DNA of 64,000 nucleotides from Limnoglobus roseus (lineage in GTDB: Bacteria; Planctomycetota; Planctomycetia; Gemmatales; Gemmataceae): positions 8,012,163 to 8,076,162 of the forward strand of contig NZ_CP042425.1 of assembly GCF_008254045.1 (NCBI RefSeq). Reading direction: 5' to 3'. The first letter of the stretch is position 1. Each line of letters begins with the position of its first letter. The notes under the pieces are model-generated. The model did no database searches. It worked only from the letters and a program-made list of their open reading frames with translations, and was not told the DNA's origin. Below are positions 16,713 to 25,199 of this stretch, one piece after another. The translations under genes and the position numbers were made by a program.

Positions 16713-18098
16713 ATGTCGAACGACCCGATTCGTGTGCTCGTCATCGACGACGACCGGAACTTCGCGCAGACCATCGCGGAAGCCCTCGCCAAGAAGGGAA
16801 ACAACGTCGTCACCGTCGCCAACAGCGGGGCGGCGGGCAGCCAGAAGATCGAGGACGGCGACTACGAGGTCGTCCTCACCGACCTGAAGATGGCCGACGT
16901 GGACGGGTTGAGCATCGTCAAACTCGTCCGCGAGAAGATGCCGGACGCACAGGTGTACGTCATCACCGGGCAGGGCGATGTGAAGACCGCCGTCGAGGCG
17001 ATGAAGGCCGGGGCGGAACACTACATCATCAAGGACAAGATCGTCCTGGACGAGATCCGGGCCATCGTCGAGAAGTCGGCCGAGCGAGTGCGATTGGCAG
17101 CCGCCAACCGCGAACTGCGGCGGCAACTCGACGAGAAGTTCGGCTTCGAGGGCGTCGTCGGCAACAGCCGGCAGATGCAGGACGTGCTGCGAAAGCTCAA
17201 AGCCTTCGCCCCTTCCCCGGCGACGGTCCTGATCCTCGGCGAGAACGGCACCGGGAAGGAACTCGCCGCGAAGGCGCTGCACACGAACAGCCCCCGCAAG
17301 AACAAGCCGTTCGTGGCGATGAACTGCGCCGCCCTGAATGAGAACCTGCTCGACGACGAGATGTTCGGCCACGTCCCCGGGGCGTTCACCGACGCCCGCG
17401 GCGAGCGCAAGGGCCGATTCGAGTACGCCAACGGCGGCACACTCTTCCTCGACGAAATCGGCGACATGCCGGTGAACCTTCAGGCGAAACTCCTGCGCAC
17501 GCTGGAGAACGGCGAGGTCACGCGCATCGGGGCGAACAGCCCGATCAAGGTGGACGTGCGGCTCATCGCGGCGACGAACCGGGACCTGGACGCGATGGTG
17601 AAGGACGGCAAGTTCCGCCTCGATCTGCTCCACCGGCTGAAGGTGGCCGTGGTCCGGCTTCCCGCCCTGCGCGAACGGCGGGACGACTTGCCGCTGCTGT
17701 TCGACCACTTCTTGAAGGAACTGTGTGCCCGACACCATAAGGCCGTGCCGAAAGTGGCGGAAGCCGTGCGGCGGGCGTTCGCGGCGTACCCGTGGCCGGG
17801 GAACGTCCGCGAAATGCGGAACACAATGGAGAGCATGGTGCTGCTCGATTCCGACGACGTCCTCGGCGTGGACGACCTACCGGAAGAGTTCAGCCACGCC
17901 CCCGGCGGCCCGCCGCCCGCATCGCTCGACGGCGCGAACGACGGCCTGATCGGCCGACCGCTGCACGAGGTCGAGCGGTACTACACCGAAAAGGCGCTCG
18001 AACTGACGAAGAACAACCGCGAGGAGGCGGCGAAACTCCTTCAGATCGGGGAACGGACCTTGTACCGCAACTTGCTGAAATGGAAGAATGAGGAGTGA
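16713..18098 (+). CDS. NtrC-family sigma-54-dependent response regulator
   Basis: The 461-residue protein has a receiver domain (acid pocket D12-D14, phosphoacceptor Asp57 in VVLTDLKM), an AAA+ domain with Walker A GENGTGKE (176-183) and Walker B LFLDE (Asp247, Glu248), and a C-terminal Fis-type helix-turn-helix (EAAKLLQIGERTLYRNLLKW). The sigma-54 contact loop reads GAFTDA (223-228) in place of GAFTGA, and the preceding residues are FGHVP rather than FGHE-K/R. No histidine kinase is adjacent. It follows the transporter by 19 bp and precedes mutL by 23 bp. It may activate sigma-54 promoters, or may have a changed mode given the altered loop. Confidence 0.92.
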   Translation: MSNDPIRVLVIDDDRNFAQTIAEALAKKGNNVVTVANSGAAGSQKIEDGDYEVVLTDLKMADVDGLSIVKLVREKMPDAQVYVITGQGDVKTAVEAMKAGAEHYIIKDKIVLDEIRAIVEKSAERVRLAAANRELRRQLDEKFGFEGVVGNSRQMQDVLRKLKAFAPSPATVLILGENGTGKELAAKALHTNSPRKNKPFVAMNCAALNENLLDDEMFGHVPGAFTDARGERKGRFEYANGGTLFLDEIGDMPVNLQAKLLRTLENGEVTRIGANSPIKVDVRLIAATNRDLDAMVKDGKFRLDLLHRLKVAVVRLPALRERRDDLPLLFDHFLKELCARHHKAVPKVAEAVRRAFAAYPWPGNVREMRNTMESMVLLDSDDVLGVDDLPEEFSHAPGGPPPASLDGANDGLIGRPLHEVERYYTEKALELTKNNREEAAKLLQIGERTLYRNLLKWKNEE

Positions 18099-18121
18099 AG
18101 GAACCTCCTCAGGGATCGCGC

Positions 18122-19984
18122 ATGGGCCGGATTGAGTTGTTGCCGCCGGATGTGGTCACGAAGATCGCGGCCGGCGAGGTCATCGAACGGCCCGCGAGCG
18201 CCGTCAAGGAACTGGTCGAGAACAGCATCGACGCCGGGGCGACCCGAATCGACATCGACCTGGAACAGGGCGGCACGGAACTGATCCGCGTCGTGGACAA
18301 CGGCCACGGCATTCATGCCGCCGATTTGCCCCTCGCGTTCGCCGCCCATGCCACGAGCAAGTTGCGATCAGCCGACGACCTGTTCCGCATCCTCACGAAG
18401 GGCTTCCGCGGTGAAGCCCTCGCGTCGATCGGGGGCGTCGCGAAGGTGACGCTGCAATCGCGGCGGGCCGAAGAGCCGGCCGGGGCGGAGATCAAGTGCG
18501 ACGGCGGCATCGTCGGCGACGTGCGGCCATGGGGCGGGTCGCCGGGCACGCGGATCGAGGTCCGCCACCTGTTCTACAGCGTCCCGGCCCGCAAGAAGTT
18601 CCTGAAGAGCGCCGCCACCGAGATCGGCCGCACGACCGACATCGTCGAGTGGCTCGCCCTCTCGCACCCCGGCTTGCACATCGTCCTGCGGCACAACGGC
18701 AAGCTCGTCTACGACATCCCCGCGAGCGCCAGTTTCACCGACCGCGTGGCCCTCTTCTTCGGCGGGAACGTCCGCGACGGCCTTTACCACGTCGATTCCG
18801 GCCCGGCCGACGATAACGGCCTTCGCCTCCAGGGCTGGATCGGCGACCCAGCCATCGACCGCGGTAACGCGAAGTTGCAATACCTGTTCGTCAACGGCCG
18901 GTGGTTCCGCGACCGCAGCCTGTCCTACGCGATTCAGGAAGGCTACCGGAACCTTATCATGACCGGCCGCCATCCGGTCGCGTTCCTGTTCCTCACTGTG
19001 CCGCCGGATCAGGTGGACGTGAACGCCCACCCCACAAAGGCGGAAGTGCGGTTCCGCGAGAACTCGCTGCTCTTCTCGCTCATCCGGGCGACGATCAAGA
19101 ATCGGCTGCTGAAAGAAAACCTCGTGCCGCGGCTAACGGTGGCGGAACAGCCATTGACGGCCCCTCTCCCCTCGCCGACGCTGTTCTCGCCGCGGCGGGA
19201 ACTCGCCGAACGAACCCTTGCACCGTGGGAGGCGATCCCCGCGCGAAAGATCGAGGTTCCGCCGCCGGACCTGCCGTTTTCGTACTCTCCACCACCGAGT
19301 CGCACGCCGTCGATTCCATTCGTGGCCCCGCCGCCCCGTGCGGCCGAACCGCCTCCACCCCCGCCGGTTGCCCCACAGCCCTCGGCCCCGCCGGTGGAAT
19401 TCCCGATTCCGGCGACCGGGACGGCTTTGCAATTACACGATGCGTACCTGGTGATGGAAACGCCGGACGGGATGCTCGTCATCGACCAGCACGCCCTGCA
19501 CGAGCGCATCCTGTTCGAACAACTGCAACGGCGGATTCGCGACGGGAAGCTCGAAGTGCAGCGGTTGCTCATCCCGGAGCCGATCGACCTGCCGGCGAAC
19601 CACGTCGCGGTCGTGCTGGAAGCGAAAGACGCTCTCGCGGACCTCGGCCTCGAAGTCGGCGAGTTCGGCGGCAACACGATCATCCTGTCGAGCTACCCAA
19701 CGCTGTTGTCGCGCCGGCCGCCGCACGAGATTCTGCAAGGCGTGATCGACTACCTCGTGACGAAGGAGCAGTTGCCGCCGAAGGAAGTAATGCTCGACCA
19801 CCTGCTCGCCACGATGGCGTGCAAGGCCGCCGTGAAGGCCGGCGACCCGCTGACACCCGAAGAGATCTCGCACCTGTTGGAACTGCGAGCAATGGCCGAA
19901 GACTCGCACCACTGCCCGCACGGCCGGCCGACATCATTGCTGTTCAGCCGGCAGGATTTGGATCGACAGTTCCGACGAATCTAA
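18122..19984 (+). CDS. mutL: DNA mismatch repair protein MutL
   Basis: MutL couples MutS mismatch recognition to strand incision. The N-terminal GHKL ATPase has ELVENSIDAGA, DNGHGI and GFRGEALASI; a proline-rich linker (about residues 335-435) joins it to the C-terminal dimerisation domain. The C-terminal domain has the metal-binding endonuclease motif DQHALHERILFE beginning at residue 455 plus ACKAAVKAG and CPHGRPTS, so this is the nicking type found in bacteria without MutH. I choose the ATG at 18122 (620 residues), with AGGGA about six bases upstream; a GTG at 18095 that overlaps the regulator stop would add nine residues. Confidence 0.97.
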   Translation: MGRIELLPPDVVTKIAAGEVIERPASAVKELVENSIDAGATRIDIDLEQGGTELIRVVDNGHGIHAADLPLAFAAHATSKLRSADDLFRILTKGFRGEALASIGGVAKVTLQSRRAEEPAGAEIKCDGGIVGDVRPWGGSPGTRIEVRHLFYSVPARKKFLKSAATEIGRTTDIVEWLALSHPGLHIVLRHNGKLVYDIPASASFTDRVALFFGGNVRDGLYHVDSGPADDNGLRLQGWIGDPAIDRGNAKLQYLFVNGRWFRDRSLSYAIQEGYRNLIMTGRHPVAFLFLTVPPDQVDVNAHPTKAEVRFRENSLLFSLIRATIKNRLLKENLVPRLTVAEQPLTAPLPSPTLFSPRRELAERTLAPWEAIPARKIEVPPPDLPFSYSPPPSRTPSIPFVAPPPRAAEPPPPPPVAPQPSAPPVEFPIPATGTALQLHDAYLVMETPDGMLVIDQHALHERILFEQLQRRIRDGKLEVQRLLIPEPIDLPANHVAVVLEAKDALADLGLEVGEFGGNTIILSSYPTLLSRRPPHEILQGVIDYLVTKEQLPPKEVMLDHLLATMACKAAVKAGDPLTPEEISHLLELRAMAEDSHHCPHGRPTSLLFSRQDLDRQFRRI

Positions 19985-19996
19985 CCAGTGCGAAAC

Positions 19997-20036
19997 GCGG
20001 AATGAAAACCTAAAGCAGTCTTGGTTTTCATTCCGC
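19997..20036. terminator. Convergent hairpin terminator between mutL and glgP
   Basis: A perfect 14-bp inverted repeat (GCGGAATGAAAACC / GGTTTTCATTCCGC) surrounds a 12-base loop between the convergent genes mutL and glgP. The A-rich and T-rich arms could serve both strands. It is followed at 20031-20062 by imperfect repeats of an ATTCCGCACT / ACTCCG unit that can also pair with the left flank. Confidence 0.65.
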
Positions 20037-20064
20037 ACTCCGAACTCCGCATTCCGCACTGCGA

Positions 20065-22632
20065 TCAGCCCCACGTCACCAGGCCCGGTTCGAACGAGTG
20101 GTTCAGGTTCGCGTGCTTTGGGAGCACGCGGACGCTGAACCCGAACTGGCCGCTGGCCGCGCATGGGACGGTGCCGGTGAAGTTCACCTTGCCCGCCTCC
20201 GGTGAGCCGTTCGGCGACAACACGAACGGCTTCGGTTCGGCCACCTCCCCCATCGCGTCGAGCAGGCCGTAGCAGAGTTGCACTTCCACGTCCTTCGGGG
20301 CGATGGTGCCGAGTTGGACCGTCACCTTGACGGGGAACGTCGTGCCGACCCGCAACAGGTCGCCGTTCGGGGCGTCCACGTTCTCGACGCGGACCTGCCG
20401 CCAGTCGCCGGTGATCTTCTTCCGCCAGTCGGCCAACTCGCGGGCACTCTTGAGGTGGTCGGCCTCCAGCGTGCGGAACCGCCGATGGCTGGGCACGTAG
20501 CTCTTCTCGGTGTACTCTTCGACCATCCGGTTCGTGTTGAACACCGGCACGAGCGTCGCAATGCACCGCTTCATCCGCCGAATCCACTGCCGCGGCAGGC
20601 CGTCGGCCCCGCGCTGGTAAAACATCGGCAGCACTTCCTTCTCCAGAATCTCGTACAGCGCCCGGCTCTCGACGTCGTCCTGGTAGGTCTCAGCGTCGTG
20701 CTTGTACTCCTCGCCCGAGCCGATGGCCCAGCCGTTCTCGCCGTCGTACCCCTCGCACCACCAGCCGTCGAGGATGCTCAGGTTCAGGCCGCCGTTGACG
20801 GCCGCCTTCATGCCGCTGGTGCCGCTAGCCTCGTGCGGCCGGCGGGGGTTGTTCAGCCACACGTCCACGCCCTGAACCAAGTAGCGGCAGACGTTCATCT
20901 CGTAGTCTTCGAGGAACACGACCTTGCGGCGGAGTTCCTCCCGCTTGGCGTACTGCACCACGCGGGAGATGAGTTCCTTCCCGCCGTTGTCCTTCGGGTG
21001 GGCCTTGCCCGAGAATACGAACTGGATCGGCCGTTGCGTACTGTTCGTCAGTTGCAGTAGGCGTTCGATGTCGCGGAAGATCAGGTCGCCGCGCTTGTAG
21101 GTGGCGAACCGGCGGGCGAAGCCGATGGTCAGCGCTTCCGGGTCCAGCACTTCCTCGGCCCGGTCCACGTCCGCGGGCGGCGCGCCGCGGCGTTTCAGTT
21201 GGGCCTTCAGGCGGGCGCGGGCGAGAACGATCAGCCGCTCGCGGCACCGCTCGTGCGTCCGCCACAGTTCGGCGTCCGGGATCGACTCGACGCGCTTCCA
21301 GATGTCAAAGTTCGTCGGCTCCTCTTCCCAGTGGACGCCGATGTAGCGGTCGAACAGCTGGGCGAGTTCCGGGGCCAGCCACGTCTGCGTGTGAACGCCG
21401 TTGGTGACGGACCCGATCGGCACTTCGCCCTTCGGCAGCGTCGGCCAGATGCCGTTCCACATGTCGCGGGAGACTTCGCCGTGGAGGGCACTCACGCCGT
21501 TCGAGACGTTCGCGAGCTTGATGGCCAGCACCGTCATGCTGAACGGCTCGTCGTTGTTCTCCGGGCGGATACGGCCGAGCGAGAAAAACTGGGCACGGTC
21601 GATGCCGAGTTTCGGGAGGTAGTCGGCGAAGTAGTGGTCCATCATGCTGGCCGGGAAGGCGTCGTTGCCGGCCGGCACGGGCGTGTGCGTGGTGAAGCAG
21701 GTGCCCGCCTTGACGGCCTCCGCGGCCACCTCGAAGGAGAGCTTGTTCTCTTCCATGAGCACGCGAATCCGCTCCAGACTGACGAAGGCCGCGTGGCCCT
21801 CGTTCATGTGGCAGATCGACGGCTTCTGGCCGATCTTGCGGAGCGCCCGGATGCCGCCGATGCCGAGGATGATTTCCTGCTGGATGCGGGTGTTCGAATC
21901 GCCGCCGTATAACTGCGACGTGATCGCCCGGTCTTCCGGCCGGTTCTCCGGGATGTTCGCGTCCAACAGGTACAGCGGCACGCGGCCGACCTGGATGCGC
22001 CAGATGCGCAGGAAGACGTCCCGGCCCGGCAGCGGCGCGGAAACGATGACTGGCGAGCCGTCCGCGGCGAGTTCCGGGATCAGCGGCAGGGTGAAGAAGT
22101 CGTTCTCCGGGTACCGTTCCTGCTGCCAGCCGTCCACGTTCAGGTATTGGCGGAAGTACCCCTCGCGGTACATCAGGCTCACGCCGACCAGCGGCAGGCC
22201 GAGGTCGCTGGCGCTCTTCAGGTGGTCGCCGGCCAGCACGCCGAGGCCGCCGGAATAGATCGGCACGCTCTCGTGAATGCCGAACTCCGCCGAGAAGTAG
22301 GCGATCTTCGCGTCCTTCTCGGCCTTATAGGTTTCCTCGTACCAGGTCGGGGCCTTCATGTAGTGGTCGAGGGCTTCGGCCACGCGGTCCATGTGGGCGA
22401 GGAAACCGTCGTCGTCGAGTAGTTCTTCGAACCGCTTCTGCTCCAGCGTCGTCAGCAGACGGATCGGGCTGTGGTCGAGGGCTTCGAACAGGTCCGGGTT
22501 GATCCGTCGGAATAGCGCGACGGCATTCGCGTTCCAGCACCACCACAGGTTGTTCGCGAGGACCTGAAGCGGTTTGAGGCGTTCAGGAATGCTCGGCAGA
22601 ACGGTGTAGGTGCGGATCGAACGAACGGGCAT
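20065..22632 (-). CDS. glgP: Alpha-glucan (glycogen/maltodextrin) phosphorylase
   Basis: This enzyme uses phosphate to release glucose 1-phosphate from glycogen or maltodextrins. The 855-residue protein has the N-terminal DUF3417 domain found in the short bacterial/archaeal phosphorylase class (LANNLWWCWNANAVALFRRI), then the GT35 body with VGVSLMYREGYFRQ, MNEGHAAFVSLERIR, THTPVPAGNDAF, FARRFATYKRGDLI and the pyridoxal-phosphate region EASGTSGMKAAVNGGLNLS, where the Lys binds the cofactor. Length fits that class. A 5' hairpin lies at 22661-22688. No other glycogen gene is adjacent. Confidence 0.96.
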   Translation of the reverse strand: MPVRSIRTYTVLPSIPERLKPLQVLANNLWWCWNANAVALFRRINPDLFEALDHSPIRLLTTLEQKRFEELLDDDGFLAHMDRVAEALDHYMKAPTWYEETYKAEKDAKIAYFSAEFGIHESVPIYSGGLGVLAGDHLKSASDLGLPLVGVSLMYREGYFRQYLNVDGWQQERYPENDFFTLPLIPELAADGSPVIVSAPLPGRDVFLRIWRIQVGRVPLYLLDANIPENRPEDRAITSQLYGGDSNTRIQQEIILGIGGIRALRKIGQKPSICHMNEGHAAFVSLERIRVLMEENKLSFEVAAEAVKAGTCFTTHTPVPAGNDAFPASMMDHYFADYLPKLGIDRAQFFSLGRIRPENNDEPFSMTVLAIKLANVSNGVSALHGEVSRDMWNGIWPTLPKGEVPIGSVTNGVHTQTWLAPELAQLFDRYIGVHWEEEPTNFDIWKRVESIPDAELWRTHERCRERLIVLARARLKAQLKRRGAPPADVDRAEEVLDPEALTIGFARRFATYKRGDLIFRDIERLLQLTNSTQRPIQFVFSGKAHPKDNGGKELISRVVQYAKREELRRKVVFLEDYEMNVCRYLVQGVDVWLNNPRRPHEASGTSGMKAAVNGGLNLSILDGWWCEGYDGENGWAIGSGEEYKHDAETYQDDVESRALYEILEKEVLPMFYQRGADGLPRQWIRRMKRCIATLVPVFNTNRMVEEYTEKSYVPSHRRFRTLEADHLKSARELADWRKKITGDWRQVRVENVDAPNGDLLRVGTTFPVKVTVQLGTIAPKDVEVQLCYGLLDAMGEVAEPKPFVLSPNGSPEAGKVNFTGTVPCAASGQFGFSVRVLPKHANLNHSFEPGLVTWG

Positions 22633-22660
22633 GAAAGTTCCTCAAATCGCGTAAACGGGA

Positions 22661-22688
22661 ACACCGCGGCTCAGACAAGTCGCGGTGT
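22661..22688 (-). other. Hairpin in the glgP leader
   Basis: An 8-bp inverted repeat (ACACCGCG / CGCGGTGT) with a 12-base loop lies 29 bp upstream of the glgP start in the 172-bp gap after the amidotransferase gene. Its core resembles the hairpin at 3832-3858 between rpsJ and rplD. It may be a leader element or a weak terminator for the upstream gene. Confidence 0.35.
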
Positions 22689-22804
22689 GGTTACGAGCAA
22701 CAGGGGAGAACTGCGCGGTTGGTAGTTTAGAGAATGTGGGAGAATCTTTCAATTCGAGTCTGAGTGGGCGTAAGAACGGCCTTAAACACACCGGGTCGAA
22801 TGGC

Positions 22805-23560
22805 TTAATCGCCCCGGTGTTCGGCCGCCGCGGTCACGAAATCGGAGAAAAGTCTCCGCATTGCGGGGGTAGTCTCGACAAGTTCTTCGGGGTGCCATTG
22901 CACCGCGAGGACATAACCGCCGGTCGTTCCTTCCACCCCCTCGATCACCCCGTCCGGCGAAAAGGCGGTGGCGATCAGGTCTTTCCCCAGGTCTTTCACG
23001 GCCTGATGGTGGATGCTGTTCACGGGAAGGACGGCCGAACCGAGCAAGTCGGCCAACCGCGACCCCGCTTTGACCGTCACGTCGTGAACTTGGGCCGTCC
23101 GGTCGAGGTGTTGTTGCGCTGCCGTGAAGTCGTGCTTGATCGCGGCCGGAACCTGCGTGGCGATGTCCTGGTACAGCGACCCGCCGCACGCGACGTTCAA
23201 GATTTGCAGCCCGCGGCAAATGCCGAAGATCGGCGTCCGCGATTCCAGGGCTTGCCGGATGAGCGAAATCTCCACGGCGTCCCGGTTCGCATCGGTGCCG
23301 CCGCACACCGGGCGTGTGGCTTCGCCGTACCGGCTCGGCTCGATGTCCGCCCCGCCCGCGAGGAACAGGCCGTCGAGCCGCTCGAAGATTTCGCGGAGCG
23401 TGTCGGAGTCGTTCGTGAGCAGGGGAATCAGCCACGGCACGGCCCCGAACGACTCGAGAACCTCAATGTACCGCTGGCTCATCAGCCACGCGGCAGGTCG
23501 TTCGCCGGGGATGGCGGATTGCGATTGCATCACGATGCCGATGACCGGCCGCTTCGCCAT
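22805..23560 (-). CDS. Class I glutamine amidotransferase, gamma-glutamyl-GABA hydrolase-like
   Basis: The 251-residue protein belongs to the peptidase C26 family that includes PuuD, which hydrolyses gamma-glutamyl-GABA in putrescine breakdown. It starts MAKRPVIGIVMQSQ, has FLAGGADIEPSRYGE, the nucleophile elbow PIFGICRGLQILNVACGG, HHQAVKDLG and the catalytic His/Glu pair in VQWHPEEL. I choose the ATG at 23560, with GGAG eight bases upstream; longer in-frame sequence lacks family similarity. It lies 28 bp downstream of the polytopic membrane gene. Other putrescine-catabolism genes are absent, so the exact substrate is not settled. Confidence 0.88.
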   Translation of the reverse strand: MAKRPVIGIVMQSQSAIPGERPAAWLMSQRYIEVLESFGAVPWLIPLLTNDSDTLREIFERLDGLFLAGGADIEPSRYGEATRPVCGGTDANRDAVEISLIRQALESRTPIFGICRGLQILNVACGGSLYQDIATQVPAAIKHDFTAAQQHLDRTAQVHDVTVKAGSRLADLLGSAVLPVNSIHHQAVKDLGKDLIATAFSPDGVIEGVEGTTGGYVLAVQWHPEELVETTPAMRRLFSDFVTAAAEHRGD

Positions 23561-23588
23561 AACGGAATCTCCACGCGGTACGATATCA

Positions 23589-25151
23589 CTAAGGGCGAAG
23601 TTGATACAGGGCGGCCGTCCGCCCCTGGGCAATCCGTTGCCACCGACTCGATTGTATCAGGTACTCTTCGAGCGGTTCCCGCGGCTCGGACGTGGAGAGG
23701 AGAGCCGTGGTGAAGCCGTACCGGCGTTGCCAGCCGTCGAACCGCTCGGGATGTTTGCCGATCGTCTCGACGTAATCTGTCAGCCACTCGTCGCCGCAAA
23801 GCTCGAAACGATCGTCCCCGAAGTTCTTCAGCGTCGGGGCGAAGTAGATCACGAAGCCGCCGAAGTTCATGTCGTTGTAGATCGGCGTCCCCGCCGGTAC
23901 GGTACGAGCGAACGCCTGGAGCGGTTCGACCATATCCATCGGCATCGCGGGAGAATCGAGTTTCGCCCAACCGCTGCCGATCACGGGGAGAGGAACGCGG
24001 GCAGCCTGCGAAACCAATGCGACGGCTATAAGTATGCCAGGAATGGTTCGCCCTGGCCAGCCAATCTTCGGCAGAACGTCCGCCGGGTCGCGCGTGAGGG
24101 AATCGCCGGACGCCTTCAGCCACCGGTACCAGGCCGTGTGCGGCCAGATGTCGGCGGCCACGACGGCCCCGACGACCACGAACAGCGGCCCCTGCCGGAT
24201 GCCCTTGAGCGTCAGCACGAACCAGACGACCGGGAGCAGCCACGTCACGCGCCACCGCCGAAATCCCACGGAGAACAGCAACGCGGCGTAGAAGAGTGCG
24301 AACAAGAGCACCGCTTGATCGCCTTCCCGCGTCGGGTCCAACGGGCTGTGTTCCGCGACGAATGCCGCCATCGCCGGTGAACCGACAATGCGGAACCAGG
24401 TACGTTGCAGTTCCAGCCCGATCGGGTTCACGAACATCGTCACGGCACACAAGGCGATCAACGCCGCCATTCCGGCCACCTCCGTCCAGGACCGGAGGGG
24501 CGAGTCTTTCTTCAACACGAACGTCCCGCCCCAGCCGAGGGCGGCCAACCCCATCGTGAACAGACCGCCGAGCATCCCGCCGTGGATGTTGGTCCAGACG
24601 GCATGAATCGGGATCAGCCACGCCATCCGCCGGAGCGTCAGCCAGCCACGGTCGAAATCGACCAGGAAAGCGGCGACGACGGCCATCAGCACGATGGTCG
24701 CCATGTGCGGGCGGGCGTAGAAGTGGAAGCCGGCCGCGACGAGGGCGAAGCCGGCCGCGACCGCCGCCAACGGCACGCCCATGCCCCCGGCGAGGAAGCG
24801 GCGGAAGATGCCGGTAAACAACCCGGCGATCAGCAGCGAGAAGCCGAGCAAGATCGTATCGAATCCGCCGACGCCGTGGGCGAGGGCCATCAGACATTCG
24901 CCGCCCCACTGCTGCGGAATCCAGGTCCGGCCGGCGAACGGGAACGTGAACGGGTCGGTCCGCATGATGCCGTCGCGGAAGATCAACTCGCCGACGCGAA
25001 CGTGCCACAAGGTGCCAGGGTCGGCAAGCCCCCGCGACCGGAACGCGACGGCGCACCCGATCCAGGCGGCCAGGAAGAACAGCGCTTCCGGCGGGAAGAA
25101 CCGACGCCCGGGACGTTGGCCTTGACCCGGCTCATTCTCACGATTTACCAT
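23589..25151 (-). CDS. Polytopic membrane protein, lineage-type (paralogue of 49741-51255)
   Basis: No named family is certain. The 520-residue protein has about 10-12 hydrophobic helices and a soluble C-terminal domain of roughly 130 residues. The first loop (TLWHVRVGELIFRDGIMRTD followed by PFTF) and the NIHGG motif resemble the layout of GT-C glycosyltransferase-like membrane proteins. The C-terminal part (GTPIYNDMNFGGFVIYFAP, GDDRFELCGDEWLTDY, RWQRIAQGRTAALYQL) matches the plan of the second copy at 49741-51255. The start is the ATG at 25151; it is divergent from the TPR gene with only 48 bp between starts, so promoters must be compact or overlapping. Confidence 0.75.
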   Translation of the reverse strand: MVNRENEPGQGQRPGRRFFPPEALFFLAAWIGCAVAFRSRGLADPGTLWHVRVGELIFRDGIMRTDPFTFPFAGRTWIPQQWGGECLMALAHGVGGFDTILLGFSLLIAGLFTGIFRRFLAGGMGVPLAAVAAGFALVAAGFHFYARPHMATIVLMAVVAAFLVDFDRGWLTLRRMAWLIPIHAVWTNIHGGMLGGLFTMGLAALGWGGTFVLKKDSPLRSWTEVAGMAALIALCAVTMFVNPIGLELQRTWFRIVGSPAMAAFVAEHSPLDPTREGDQAVLLFALFYAALLFSVGFRRWRVTWLLPVVWFVLTLKGIRQGPLFVVVGAVVAADIWPHTAWYRWLKASGDSLTRDPADVLPKIGWPGRTIPGILIAVALVSQAARVPLPVIGSGWAKLDSPAMPMDMVEPLQAFARTVPAGTPIYNDMNFGGFVIYFAPTLKNFGDDRFELCGDEWLTDYVETIGKHPERFDGWQRRYGFTTALLSTSEPREPLEEYLIQSSRWQRIAQGRTAALYQLRP

Positions 25152-25199
25152 TCCCAACTTCCCGACGGATGATTGGCTCGACGCAAGGATGCTTCACCG

